A DNA stretch of 49,285 bases from Planotetraspora mira. GTDB lineage: Bacteria; Actinomycetota; Actinomycetes; Streptosporangiales; Streptosporangiaceae. The DNA lies in NCBI RefSeq assembly GCF_016863275.1, contig NZ_BOOO01000026.1, positions 1-49,285 of the forward strand, in the 5' to 3' direction. Positions 1-8,140 of this stretch are shown piece after piece. The translations under genes were made by a program, and so were the position numbers. Below the pieces are notes generated by a model, which made no database searches, had not been told where the DNA came from, and saw only the letters and a program-made list of their open reading frames with translations. The first letter of the stretch is position 1. Every line of letters starts with the position of its first letter.

Positions 1-145
1 CCTCGAATCGGCCCGGCTGAAATCGGCCTCTCGAATTGGCGCTGTTCAGCGGGATCTGGGAAGCTGTCCGCACTGGCCGGTCTGGGACTTCGCGTCCGTG
101 CACCGGCGCCGGGAGGGCACACTCACGCGGAGGAGACACCGCCCC

Positions 146-1708
146 GTGGCACTGGAAGTCAAGGACGAGGCACCGCCCCCCGCACCCGCGAGGCGCACTC
201 CGCTGCCCGTGGGGCATCCGCTGGTCCGTCTCGGAGCGTCGATTGCGGGCGGCCTCGTGCTGTACCTGGCGTTTCCCCCGATCGGACTGTGGTTCCTAGC
301 GCCGCCGGGCGTCGCGCTCCTCGCACTCGCCCTGTACGGCAGTCGCATGCGCAGGGCCGCCTGGCTGGGGTACGCGGGAGGCCTCGCGTTCCTGCTGCCC
401 ACCCTGGCCTGGGTCCGCCCCATCGGCTATGACGCCTGGGCGGCCCTGGCGGGGATCGAGAGCCTCTACTGGGCGGCCCTGGCATGCCTGGCCGTCCTCG
501 TGATGCGCCTGCGCCTGTGGCCGCTGTGGGTGGCCTGCCTGTGGGTCGCCCAGGAATGGGCGCGCGGCCGGTTCCCCGTCGGGGGTTTCCCCTGGGCGCG
601 GCTGGCCTTCAGCCAGGGCGAATCGCCGTTCACCCCCTACGCCGCCCTCGGCGGCGCGCCGCTGGTGACCTTCGCGGTGGCCCTGTCCGGCGCCCTGCTC
701 TGCCACCTGGTCATCCGGCTCGCGCGCGGCTTCAGACGGGACCGCCTGGTCGCCGGTGCGCTCCTGGCGGCGGTGGCCGTACCCGCCCTGGGGTTCGCGG
801 TGCCGCGACCGGGCGACGAGGGCAAGACGGTGACCGTCGGCATCATCCAGGGCAACGTGCCCGGCCGCGGGATGGACTTCCTCGGTGACGAGCCCTCGAT
901 CGTGCTGCGCAACCACGCCGACGAGACGCACAAGATGGCCGAGGCCGTACGGGCGGGCAAGCTCCCCAAGCCGGACATCGTGGTCTGGCCGGAGAACTCG
1001 ACCGACATCGACCCCTACCGCAGCGCCTTCGCGAGCGGGATCATCGATTCCGCGGCCAAGGACGTGGGCGTGCCGATCCTCGTCGGGGCGGTCGTGAACA
1101 TCGGGGACGCCAACCGGGCGACCAGAGGCCTCGTGTGGGACCCGGTCACCGGCCCGGGCGCCTACTACGACAAGCGCAAACTCGTGCCGTTCGGGGAGTA
1201 CACGCCGTTCAAGAGCATCGTGCTGGCCCTGTCGAAGCGGGCGAACCTGGTCGGCCGCCAGTCGGTCGCGGGCGACGTCCCCGGGGCCCTGCGGATGGGA
1301 CCGGTCACCGTCGGCACCGTGGAGTGTTACGAGGTGGCCTTCGACGACGACGTCCGGAGCACCGTGAAGGCCGGGGGGAGCCCGCTGGTCGTCCAGACCA
1401 ACAACGCCACCTACGCCCTCACCAACCTCCCGGCCCAGCAGCTCGCCATGTCGCAGTTGCGGGCGGTCGAGCACAACCGGGCCGTCGTGACGGCCGCGAC
1501 GACCGGCATCTCGGCATATGTCGCCCCGGATGGCAGAGTGGAATGGCGGACCGGTGAGCTCGTTCCGGCCATGAACGTGGTGAAATTGCCGGTCCGGACG
1601 GAGAACACGCTGGCCACCGATGTAGGTGCGATACCGGAGTGGATTTTGATACTGATGGGGGCCGGAGCCGTGGCGGCGGCGACCTTTGCGGCACGGAGGA
1701 AGAGCTGA
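146..1708 (+). CDS. lnt: Apolipoprotein N-acyltransferase
   Basis: This integral membrane enzyme transfers a third acyl chain to the N-terminal Cys of lipoproteins. The first half has several hydrophobic segments. The second half is a carbon-nitrogen hydrolase (nitrilase-like) domain whose triad is visible: Glu about 283 in VVWPENS, Lys about 343 in [12 protein letters not shown] and Cys about 394 in VECYE. A last membrane span precedes the basic C terminus (AARRKS). I start at GTG 146 because GGAGGAG lies 10 nt upstream; an in-frame GTG at 98 would add 16 unlikely residues. The product is 520 residues, usual for the family. Its stop overlaps the start of the next gene, the polyprenol-phosphate mannosyltransferase. 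In Mycobacterium tuberculosis these two functions are fused in one protein, so co-expression and physical pairing are likely. Confidence 0.95.
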   Translation: MALEVKDEAPPPAPARRTPLPVGHPLVRLGASIAGGLVLYLAFPPIGLWFLAPPGVALLALALYGSRMRRAAWLGYAGGLAFLLPTLAWVRPIGYDAWAALAGIESLYWAALACLAVLVMRLRLWPLWVACLWVAQEWARGRFPVGGFPWARLAFSQGESPFTPYAALGGAPLVTFAVALSGALLCHLVIRLARGFRRDRLVAGALLAAVAVPALGFAVPRPGDEGKTVTVGIIQGNVPGRGMDFLGDEPSIVLRNHADETHKMAEAVRAGKLPKPDIVVWPENSTDIDPYRSAFASGIIDSAAKDVGVPILVGAVVNIGDANRATRGLVWDPVTGPGAYYDKRKLVPFGEYTPFKSIVLALSKRANLVGRQSVAGDVPGALRMGPVTVGTVECYEVAFDDDVRSTVKAGGSPLVVQTNNATYALTNLPAQQLAMSQLRAVEHNRAVVTAATTGISAYVAPDGRVEWRTGELVPAMNVVKLPVRTENTLATDVGAIPEWILILMGAGAVAAATFAARRKS

Positions 1709-2454
1709 TGGAGCGGACCCCCGGGCGGGTGCTCGTGATCGTTCCCACGTACAACGAACGTGAGAACCTGCCGTTGATCGCCGGGAGGCTGCGCGAGGCC
1801 CTGCCGGAGGTGCACCTCCTCGTCGCCGACGACAACAGCCCTGACGGCACCGGAGAGATCGCCGATCGGCTCGCCGAGCAGGACGACCACATCCACGTCC
1901 TCCACCGCCCCGGCAAGCAGGGCCTCGGCTCCGCCTACATCGCCGGATTCCGGTGGGGGCTGGCCGAGGGCTACGACGTGCTCGTCGAGATGGACGCCGA
2001 CGGCTCGCACCAGCCGGAGGAGCTGCACAAGCTGCTCAACCGGGTGGCACGCGGCGCCGACCTCGCGATCGGCTCACGCTGGGTGCGCGGAGGCCGGGTC
2101 GTCAACTGGCCGGCTTCCCGCGAGATCCTCTCCCGGGGCGCCAACATCTACGTGCGGCGGATGCTGGGCATCCCGGTGCGCGACGCCACGGCGGGGTTCC
2201 GCGCCTACCGGGCCGCCACGCTGGAGAAGATCGGCATCGACGACGTCGAGTCCCAGGGGTACTGCTTCCAGGTCGACCTCACCCTGCGGACCGTACGGCA
2301 GGGCCTGCGCGTGGCCGAAGTGCCGATCACCTTCGTGGAGCGGACGATCGGCACGAGCAAGATGAGCCGCGCCATCATCCTGGAGGCCTTCTGGCGGGTC
2401 GCCATCTGGGGTGTCGACGGGCTGCCCGAGCGGCTTCGCCGTAGGCGGCGGTAG
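1708..2454 (+). CDS. ppm1: Polyprenol monophosphomannose synthase
   Basis: This family 2 glycosyltransferase makes polyprenyl-phospho-mannose from GDP-mannose, the donor for mannosylated lipids and for protein O-mannosylation. Visible motifs are the nucleotide-binding start [21 protein letters not shown], the metal-binding DAD in [14 protein letters not shown] and GSRWVRGG. At 248 residues it is catalytic domain only, with no membrane anchor, so it probably docks on the Lnt-type partner encoded just upstream. The ATG at 1708 shares its A with the lnt stop TGA and has GGAGGAAG about 6 nt upstream, showing translational coupling. The GDP-mannose supply may relate to the ManC-like gene at the far right of the window. 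Confidence 0.93.
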   Translation: MERTPGRVLVIVPTYNERENLPLIAGRLREALPEVHLLVADDNSPDGTGEIADRLAEQDDHIHVLHRPGKQGLGSAYIAGFRWGLAEGYDVLVEMDADGSHQPEELHKLLNRVARGADLAIGSRWVRGGRVVNWPASREILSRGANIYVRRMLGIPVRDATAGFRAYRAATLEKIGIDDVESQGYCFQVDLTLRTVRQGLRVAEVPITFVERTIGTSKMSRAIILEAFWRVAIWGVDGLPERLRRRRR

Positions 2455-2538
2455 GCCGTCGCGGGCCCACGAGGAACCAGGACCGCCACGGAAGCGTTGA
2501 CTGGTTCGTACGGCTGTCGCGGCGAGTGAGGCAAGTTG

Positions 2539-3057
2539 ATGTTGCGTATCGGGCTCTTCCTGGCGTTCCTGGTCGTCCCCGTCATGGAGATCTGGTTGCT
2601 GATCCGGATCGGGTCCGTGATCGGCGGCTGGCAGACGGTGGCCCTGCTCATCGCCGACAGCATCCTGGGGGCCTGGCTGGTCCGCCGGGAGGGCCGGCGG
2701 GCGTGGGCGGCACTGCAGAGCGCCGTCCAGTCGGGCCGCATGCCGGATCGTGAGCTGGCCGACGGCGGGATGATCGTCGCCGGAGGGGCGCTGCTGCTGA
2801 CCCCCGGGTTCCTGACCGACGTCCTGGGGTTCATCCTCATCTTGCCGTTCACGCGGCCCATCGCCCGGCGCGGGCTCTCATGGTTCCTGCGCCGCCGTGT
2901 GCAGGTCCTGGCGGCCCGCTCGCCGTACGGCCCGATCTTCACCGCCGGGGGCCAGGCCCCGAGGCGGGACGGAGCGGTGCGCGGCCACGTGATCGACGGT
3001 GAAGTGATCGAGGGCGAGGTCGTCGACGACGAGACCCGGCGACGCCGGGACGCCTGA
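2539..3057 (+). CDS. fxsA: FxsA family membrane protein
   Basis: This is a 172-residue cytoplasmic membrane protein of the FxsA family; the E. coli member suppresses phage T7 exclusion by the F plasmid, and the cellular role elsewhere is unclear. The N terminus carries the family signature: LFLAFLVVPVMEIWLLIRIG, then GGWQTVALLIADSILGAWLVRREG. A further hydrophobic segment follows around residues 85-105. The C-terminal tail is charged, with VIDGEVIEGEVVDDE, which is common in actinobacterial members. Start is ATG 2539; a TTG lies one codon upstream. It follows ppm1 by 84 bp in the same direction and may be read from the same transcript. It converges on rbpA across a terminator. Confidence 0.9.
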   Translation: MLRIGLFLAFLVVPVMEIWLLIRIGSVIGGWQTVALLIADSILGAWLVRREGRRAWAALQSAVQSGRMPDRELADGGMIVAGGALLLTPGFLTDVLGFILILPFTRPIARRGLSWFLRRRVQVLAARSPYGPIFTAGGQAPRRDGAVRGHVIDGEVIEGEVVDDETRRRRDA

Positions 3058-3132
3058 CACACAGGCCCCCAGGGCCCCCAGGAGGGCGTCAGGAGCGCCT
3101 GAAGGGCCCGGAAACACTCCGGACAACACGAA

Positions 3133-3165
3133 CGCCCCCGTCGGCCTGTCGGCCACCCGGGGGCG
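3133..3165. terminator. Bidirectional terminator between fxsA and rbpA
   Basis: CGCCCCCG (3133-3140) pairs perfectly with CGGGGGCG (3158-3165), with an inner GGCC/GGCC pair. It lies between two convergent genes and can serve both. Confidence 0.75.
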
Positions 3166-3182
3166 TCTGCATTACCTGCCGT

Positions 3183-3527
3183 CTACGCGCTCTTGCGTCG
3201 CTGGGCCCTGAGAATCGCGAGTCGCTCGTTGAGCACCTCTTCGAGGTCCTCGATGGAGCGGCGCTCCAGAAGCATGTCCCAGTGCGTACGTGGCGCCTTG
3301 GACTTCTTCTGCTGGGGCTCCTCGGCGTCCACCCGAAGCGCCGGGGCGCCGCAGCTGCGGCACTCCCAGTTCGTCGGGATCTCCGCCTCAGCGGCGAGGG
3401 GCACGGTGGTGAGATGGCCCTTGGGGCAGGTGTAGGACACCTCCTGGCGCGGAGCCAGATCGGTGTTGCGGTCGTTCTCGTAGCTGGTCGCCCCGAGCCG
3501 GGTACCGCGAAGTGCACGCTCGCCCAT
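3183..3527 (-). CDS. rbpA: RNA polymerase-binding protein RbpA
   Basis: RbpA is an actinobacterial transcription factor that binds RNA polymerase and group 1 or 2 sigma factors and stabilises the open promoter complex. The 114-residue product shows the expected order: a basic N-terminal tail, a core with Cys34, His38, Cys56 and Cys59 (YTCPKGH and WECRSCG), then a basic linker (QQKKSKAPRTHWDMLLERRS) and the C-terminal sigma-interacting helix (IEDLEEVLNERLAIL). ATG at 3527 has AGGAGG 9 nt upstream. A match to the SigR promoter consensus lies 55-80 nt upstream, in line with rbpA being a thiol-stress target of SigR in Streptomyces. Confidence 0.97.
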   Translation of the reverse strand: MGERALRGTRLGATSYENDRNTDLAPRQEVSYTCPKGHLTTVPLAAEAEIPTNWECRSCGAPALRVDAEEPQQKKSKAPRTHWDMLLERRSIEDLEEVLNERLAILRAQRRKSA

Positions 3528-3581
3528 GTTCTAAGCCTCCTGAGGTCCCCGCCATAAGAGGGGTTTGTCTCCACCGCGTAC

Positions 3582-3607
3582 AACGCCTGATACCGTGTGT
3601 GGATTCC
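3582..3607 (-). promoter_or_regulatory. SigR-type promoter of rbpA
   Basis: On the minus strand GGAAT (3607-3603) is followed by exactly 18 bases and then GTT (3584-3582). This matches the GGAAT-N18-GTT consensus recognised by the disulphide-stress sigma factor SigR. It points at rbpA with a leader of about 50 nt. Confidence 0.8.
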
Positions 3608-3651
3608 CACCAGAGACGTGATCCAATCGCGCTTTTTCCGGCGCGCCTGCC

Positions 3652-5073
3652 TCAGAGGTGTTCCGGGACCTCATTTCCCGCCTGGCGGATGGCTTTGGGC
3701 AGGTTGACCGCCAGGAGCATCAGGAAGCCGATCACGAAGAACACCACGAGCGAGACGATCGCGATCCGGTAGCTGTTGGTGAACTGCACCGCGAGCGTGA
3801 TGGTCAGCGAGCCGATGAACGCCGAGCCCTTGTCGCTGATCTGCAGGAGGCTGAAGTACTCCGCCTCCTTGCCCCGGGGGATCACGTGGGAGTAGAGCGA
3901 CCGGGACAACGCCTGTGTTCCGCCCAGGACGATCGCGATCGCGAAGGCCAGGCCGTAGAACTGGAGCTCCGCGCCCTCCGCGAGGAAGACGGCCATGACG
4001 ACGATCAACGTCCACACGAGCAGGCTGGCGAGCACGACGCGTTTGGTGCCGAACCGGCGGGCGAGCGCGCCCAGCAGCAGCGCGCCGCCGAAGGCGACGA
4101 GCTGGACCATCAGGATGGCCTTAATCTGGACGTCCTTGTCCAGCTTGAGGGCTTCTGAGGCGTACGGGGCCGAGTTGCCGATGACGGTCTGCACGCCGTC
4201 GTTGTAGATCAGGTAGGCGACCAGGAACAGCAGGGTGCCGGGGTAGCGGCGTAACTCGGAGATGGTCCGGCCCAGCTGGCGGAAGCTACCGCCGACGGAA
4301 CGCAGCGCGGTGCTCTCGTGCGCGGGGACGGGCCGGTTGCGCAGGGTGAGCAGCGGGATGATCGTGAAGATGGCCCACCACAGGCCGGCCGACATCATGC
4401 AGATGCGTACGGCCATGCCCTCGGAGACCCTGAAGTCGTCGCGAAATAGGTAGAGCCCCAGGTTGAGCGCGAGCAGCAGGAAGCCGCCGAGGTAGCCGAA
4501 CGCCCAGCCGCGGGAGGAGACCTTGTCCCGCTCGGCGGGAGTCGAGATCTGCGGCAGGAAGGAGTCGTAGACGACGATCGACGCGCCGTAGGCGACGTTG
4601 GCCAGGATGAACAGCCCGCCGCCGAGCAGGTAGCGGTCTCCCTCGAGGAAGAACAATCCCAGGGTCGCCAGCGCGCCAACGTAGGCGAAGCCGCCGAGCA
4701 GTTGTCGCTTGCGCCCCGTGTGGTCGGCGAGCGCGCCGACGACGGGCAGCAGGACGATCTGCAGCAGCGTCGACACGGTGAGGATCAGGCCGAAGTAGGC
4801 CGCCGGGCGGATGTCGAAGCCGAGGACGTCGACGAAGCCGAGTTGGCCGGTGGTCAGGGTGTCGAAGTCCCTGGCGCACGCGTCGGCCGGCATGGACGCG
4901 AAGTCCTGCTCGCAGGCGGCGGTCTTGGCGATCGGGATGAGGTACGGCCCGAGGAACACCGAGATGATCGTCGTGTAGAAGGCGGAGTTCGCCCAGTCGT
5001 ACCAATACCAGCCGCGCCGTTCACGCCCCTGGGCCTGGGGCGTGTCTTCCTTGGTGACCGGGGGGGAGGTCAT
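3652..5073 (-). CDS. MFS transporter, UMF1/Atg22-like family
   Basis: This is a 473-residue polytopic permease of the UMF1 group of the major facilitator superfamily, related to the yeast vacuolar effluxer Atg22. The N terminus WYDWANSAFYTTIISVFLGPYL is characteristic. About 12 membrane spans can be followed, and DHTGRKRQ is the conserved loop between helices 2 and 3. The substrate is not known from sequence. I start at ATG 5073 (MTSPPVTKED), which has GAGGAG about 6 nt upstream, instead of a farther start inside the previous gene. It lies 13 bp after the glycerophosphodiesterase gene on the same strand and is almost surely co-transcribed, so uptake or release of a phosphodiester breakdown product is possible (inference). 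Confidence 0.88.
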   Translation of the reverse strand: MTSPPVTKEDTPQAQGRERRGWYWYDWANSAFYTTIISVFLGPYLIPIAKTAACEQDFASMPADACARDFDTLTTGQLGFVDVLGFDIRPAAYFGLILTVSTLLQIVLLPVVGALADHTGRKRQLLGGFAYVGALATLGLFFLEGDRYLLGGGLFILANVAYGASIVVYDSFLPQISTPAERDKVSSRGWAFGYLGGFLLLALNLGLYLFRDDFRVSEGMAVRICMMSAGLWWAIFTIIPLLTLRNRPVPAHESTALRSVGGSFRQLGRTISELRRYPGTLLFLVAYLIYNDGVQTVIGNSAPYASEALKLDKDVQIKAILMVQLVAFGGALLLGALARRFGTKRVVLASLLVWTLIVVMAVFLAEGAELQFYGLAFAIAIVLGGTQALSRSLYSHVIPRGKEAEYFSLLQISDKGSAFIGSLTITLAVQFTNSYRIAIVSLVVFFVIGFLMLLAVNLPKAIRQAGNEVPEHL

Positions 5074-5086
5074 CGTGTCTCCTCGC

Positions 5087-5884
5087 CTAACTGCTCGCCG
5101 TACCGGGATGCCACTGGCCACGTCTATCGAGCACGTCGCGCAGGCCGGTGATGTTGTCGGTCATGATGCCGTCGACGCCGAGGTCGAGCAGGACCTCCAT
5201 CGTGACGGGGTTGTCGATCGTCCAGACGTGCACCTGCATGCCGATGGCATGGGCCGTGCGGACGAAGGCGCGGGTGGTGACCCGCAGGCCGCGGAACCCG
5301 ATGGGGACCTGGGCGCAGGGGACGCCGGCGCGGGCGAGACCGGTGAGGAGACGGCCGTAGCCGCCGGCGAGCGCGGCCGCGCGCAGGGCGGCGATCCCGC
5401 GGGGACCCAGGGCCGAGCAGACGTCGCGGCCCATGGCCCTGCGCGCCCGCTCGAGCCGCAGGTCGGAGAAGGAGGTGAGGCAGACGCGGTCGTAGGCGCC
5501 GGTCCTGCGGATCGCGCGGGCCAGCGGCACGATGGCCGGGCTCTCCTTGACGTCGATGTTCAGCCGGATGTCCGGCCAGGTGCCGAGCAGGTCCTCGATG
5601 AGCGGGATCTCGTCCTTGCCGCCGATGCGCGCCTTGGCGATCTCCCGGTAGGGCAGCGCGGAGATCCGTCCCTTACGGTCGGTGACCCGGTCGAGGGTGT
5701 GGTCGTGGAACGCCAGCAACACACCATCGGACGTCGCGTGCGCGTCGGTCTCGAGGTAGGTGTAGCCGAGGTCGACCGCCCGGGAGAAGGCGGCCATGGT
5801 GTTCTCACGGCCCTCCGCCGCTCCGCCGCGGTGCGCGAAGGCGAGCGGCCCCGGATGGTCGAGGAACGGATAGCGGCGTTGCAC
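5087..5884 (-). CDS. Glycerophosphodiester phosphodiesterase
   Basis: A 265-residue GDPD-family TIM-barrel enzyme that hydrolyses glycerophosphodiesters to glycerol 3-phosphate and an alcohol. Catalytic and metal residues are in place: His18-Arg19 (AHRGG), Glu45 and Asp47 (YLETDAHATSDG) and His60 (FHDHT). No signal peptide is seen, so it should act in the cytoplasm. GTG 5884 is the only sensible start, but the upstream bases are CTCCTCCTC, the opposite of a ribosome site, so initiation may be weak or the gene may depend on upstream translation. It sits 59 bp after the SpoU methyltransferase and 13 bp before the MFS permease. Confidence 0.92.
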   Translation of the reverse strand: MQRRYPFLDHPGPLAFAHRGGAAEGRENTMAAFSRAVDLGYTYLETDAHATSDGVLLAFHDHTLDRVTDRKGRISALPYREIAKARIGGKDEIPLIEDLLGTWPDIRLNIDVKESPAIVPLARAIRRTGAYDRVCLTSFSDLRLERARRAMGRDVCSALGPRGIAALRAAALAGGYGRLLTGLARAGVPCAQVPIGFRGLRVTTRAFVRTAHAIGMQVHVWTIDNPVTMEVLLDLGVDGIMTDNITGLRDVLDRRGQWHPGTASS

Positions 5885-5943
5885 GAGGAGGAGTATGCCG
5901 GTTACGGAGCCGGACCGTCAGCGAGCGGAAGTGAACATTTGCG

Positions 5944-6498
5944 TCACGAGTCCTCCATCGACGCCCATTCCTGGCGTCTGGACTCGGCGATCACGATGGC
6001 GGTGGCGACCGACACGTTGAACGAGCCGACTCTGCCCACCTGCGGGATGTAGACCACGGCGTCGGCGGCCTCCAGGGAGGCGGGGGAGCAGCCGTGGTCC
6101 TCGCTGCCGACCAGCAGGCAGACGTCGCCGGTGAGGTCGGCCGCGTGCAGCGGCACGGCGTCGGCGGTGAGCTCGACGGCGACGACCCGGAAGCCCTCCT
6201 CCTTGGCGGCCTTGACGGCGTCGGCGACGGGGACGGGCTCGTGCCACTCGACCAGGCGGTCGGTGCCGAGCGCGGTCTTCTGCACCTTGGGGTTGCTCGG
6301 CGGGGTGGCGTTGCCGGCCAGCCAGACCGTGTCCACGCCGAACGCCGCGGCGCTGCGGAAGATCGAGCCGACGTTGAACGGGCTCGTCACCGACTCGAGG
6401 ATCAGCGCCATGCGGCCGGTGGTGGCGCGGCGCCAGTTCCGGTTCAGCCGCTTCACATCGGTCGGCCGCAGTTGCTTGCGGGGATTGGGCGTGCTCAT
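5944..6498 (-). CDS. TrmH/SpoU family RNA 2'-O-methyltransferase
   Basis: A 184-residue SPOUT-fold methyltransferase for 2'-O-ribose methylation, probably of tRNA. The three SpoU motifs are present: SPFNVGSIFRSAAAFG (motif 1), LLVGSEDHGCS (motif 2) and IPQVGRVGSFNVSVATAI (motif 3), which together form the trefoil knot that binds S-adenosylmethionine. The exact RNA position cannot be fixed from sequence; tRNA Gm18 (TrmH) or wobble 34 (TrmL) are the closest family choices. The start ATG 6498 overlaps the stop of the upstream methyltransferase gene by 4 bp (ATGA), so the two RNA-modification genes are translationally coupled. Confidence 0.9.
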   Translation of the reverse strand: MSTPNPRKQLRPTDVKRLNRNWRRATTGRMALILESVTSPFNVGSIFRSAAAFGVDTVWLAGNATPPSNPKVQKTALGTDRLVEWHEPVPVADAVKAAKEEGFRVVAVELTADAVPLHAADLTGDVCLLVGSEDHGCSPASLEAADAVVYIPQVGRVGSFNVSVATAIVIAESRRQEWASMEDS

Positions 6499-7088
6499 CG
6501 GGCGTCCACTTTCAGGATTCGGTAGGCGGCGCGGGAGGCGAGCCGGGAGGTCGGCCGGCCCTGTTCGCCGAGCCAGCGCTGCAGGGAGTCGGAGCCGAGG
6601 TGCTTCTGGACGACCAGGTAGGCCGAGCCGCCGGGCGCGAGGCGGTCCAGCCAGCGCGTGAGCATCTCGTGGAGGGCGGTCTTGCCGATGCGGATCGCGG
6701 GATTGGACCAGATGGCCTGGAACCGCACGTCGTCCGGCACCTCGTCAGGATGGAGCGACCTTACTTTGTCAAGGCCGGCGCTCTTGGCGTTCCGCTCGCA
6801 GAGCTCGACGGAGCGGCGGTTGACGTCGACGGCCCAGACCGTCGCGCCGGGCGCCCTGGACGCCATGGTCAGCGCGATGGGGCCGTACCCGCAGCCCAGG
6901 TCGAGCAGGTCGCCCTCCCCGGGCGGCGGTGGCACGGTCTCCAGCAGCACGCGCGTGCCGGAGTCGACCCGGTCGGGGGAGAACACGCCCCGGTCGGTCT
7001 CCAGCCGCAGATGCAGATCCGGGAGGACCAGGTTGACCATGCCGGGACGGCTGGCCGCCTGGGGGCTTTCCTCGAAGTAATGTGCCAC
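6495..7088 (-). CDS. Class I SAM-dependent methyltransferase, RsmC-like
   Basis: A 197-residue MTS-domain methyltransferase related to the C-terminal half of RsmC (16S rRNA m2G1207). S-adenosylmethionine motif I is LLDLGCGYGPIAL, the acidic motif II is VWAVDVNRRSVELC, and the substrate motif is IWSNPAIRIGK (NPP-type, here NPA). I start at GTG 7088, giving MAHYFEESPQ, which is the usual beginning of this actinobacterial family; the longer open frame up to 7142 runs into the terminator hairpin of the neighbouring operon. It ends with a 4-bp overlap into the SpoU gene, so it is the first gene of the minus-strand run ending at 3652. Confidence 0.85.
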   Translation of the reverse strand: MAHYFEESPQAASRPGMVNLVLPDLHLRLETDRGVFSPDRVDSGTRVLLETVPPPPGEGDLLDLGCGYGPIALTMASRAPGATVWAVDVNRRSVELCERNAKSAGLDKVRSLHPDEVPDDVRFQAIWSNPAIRIGKTALHEMLTRWLDRLAPGGSAYLVVQKHLGSDSLQRWLGEQGRPTSRLASRAAYRILKVDAR

Positions 7089-7129
7089 GTGCACAAACGT
7101 ACCAACGCCTGACAGCGGTGATCGCCGGT

Positions 7130-7172
7130 CACCGCTGTCCACAGGTCTGTGGACAGCCTGTGGACAGCGGTG
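7130..7172. terminator. Strong hairpin with three copies of CTGT(CC/GG)ACAG
   Basis: A perfect 16-bp stem (7130-7145 with 7157-7172) has an 11-nt loop, TCTGTGGACAG. It lies 20 bp after the stop of the VWA gene on the minus strand, so it should terminate the MoxR operon. The loop carries a further copy of the stem element CTGTGGACAG, so a second, competing pairing with the left arm is possible. Confidence 0.75.
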
Positions 7173-7192
7173 TGGGCGACGGGTGTGGGCGA

Positions 7193-8140
7193 CTACGGTA
7201 TGCGGGAGCCCAGGAACATCGCCGACGCGGCGACGAGCAGGCCGGCGATGATCGCCCCGATGAGGAACCGCTGAGTGATCTCCTCGTGGACGACGCGGTA
7301 GCCGAGCGACGTGCCGATCTGGGAGTACACGTCCCGCAGTTCGCTGCCCGACTCCGCGGCGTAGGCACGGCCGCCCGTGCCGTCCGACAGGGACTTCAGC
7401 GTCGTCTTGTTGACCGGGACCTGCACCGGCCGGTTGTCGATGTTCACCGTTCCGTCCGGCGTGCCGTACGCGATGGTCGAGACCGGCACCTTGGCGCCGA
7501 CGGACGCCTCGATGGCCTCGTTGACCGACCTGCCGGAGGTGTTGTCCCCGTCGGACAGGAGCACGATCGCAGACGGGGGCGGGTCGGTGACCGCCCGCTG
7601 GTCGAAGGACCTGATCGAGTCGAGGGAGTTGAAGACGGCCTCGCCGATCGCGGTGCCCGGCCGCGTGGTCAGGTTGGAGATCGCGGTGGTGACGGCCACG
7701 TGGTCGGTCGTGGGGGAGATGACCACGGCCGCCGACCTGGCGAAGGCCACCACGCCGACGTTGAACCGCTCCGGCAGGTCGTCGACGAACTGCTGGGCGG
7801 CCTGCTTGGCGGCGATCAGGCGGGTGGGCGGGACGTCGGCGGACTCCATCGACAACGAGATGTCCACCGCGATGATGATGGTCGCGCGGTCGCGGGGCAC
7901 CCGTACGGCGTCGGCGGGCCTGGCCGACCCGAGGACCAGCAGGGTCAGCATCACCAGGAACAGCGCCGCGGGCACGTGCCGGCGCCAGGCCGGGCGCTCG
8001 GGGGCGACCAGGGAGAGCAGCGCCAGGTTGGTGAAGCGCACCGCGTAGCGGCGCCGGGTCAGCTGCACCACCACGTAGCCGGCGGCGAGCGCCGCGACCA
8101 GGGTGAACAACCAGAGCCAGCCGGGAGACAGGAAGATCAC
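7193..8140 (-). CDS. VWA domain membrane protein (BatA-like)
   Basis: A 315-residue protein with two N-terminal membrane spans (residues about 5-22 and 57-75), a von Willebrand A domain and a C-terminal span (LIGAIIAGLLVAASAMFLG). The metal site is intact: DISLS (DxSxS), the conserved Thr region TRPGTAIGEA and LLSDGDNTSG. Family knowledge: BatA-like proteins accompany MoxR ATPases and DUF58 proteins and may help fold or load metal into client proteins at the membrane. The GTG start at 8140 overlaps the stop of the DUF58 gene (GTGA), showing tight coupling. It is the last gene of the operon and ends before a strong hairpin. The longer frame reaching 8821 is only a shadow over the DUF58 gene. 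Confidence 0.9.
   Translation of the reverse strand: MIFLSPGWLWLFTLVAALAAGYVVVQLTRRRYAVRFTNLALLSLVAPERPAWRRHVPAALFLVMLTLLVLGSARPADAVRVPRDRATIIIAVDISLSMESADVPPTRLIAAKQAAQQFVDDLPERFNVGVVAFARSAAVVISPTTDHVAVTTAISNLTTRPGTAIGEAVFNSLDSIRSFDQRAVTDPPPSAIVLLSDGDNTSGRSVNEAIEASVGAKVPVSTIAYGTPDGTVNIDNRPVQVPVNKTTLKSLSDGTGGRAYAAESGSELRDVYSQIGTSLGYRVVHEEITQRFLIGAIIAGLLVAASAMFLGSRIP

Noticed and set aside
1-97. Possible gene or promoter at the left edge
   Set aside because: Only short repeats of TCGAAT and AATCGGCC were seen. There is not enough sequence to call a promoter or a partial gene.
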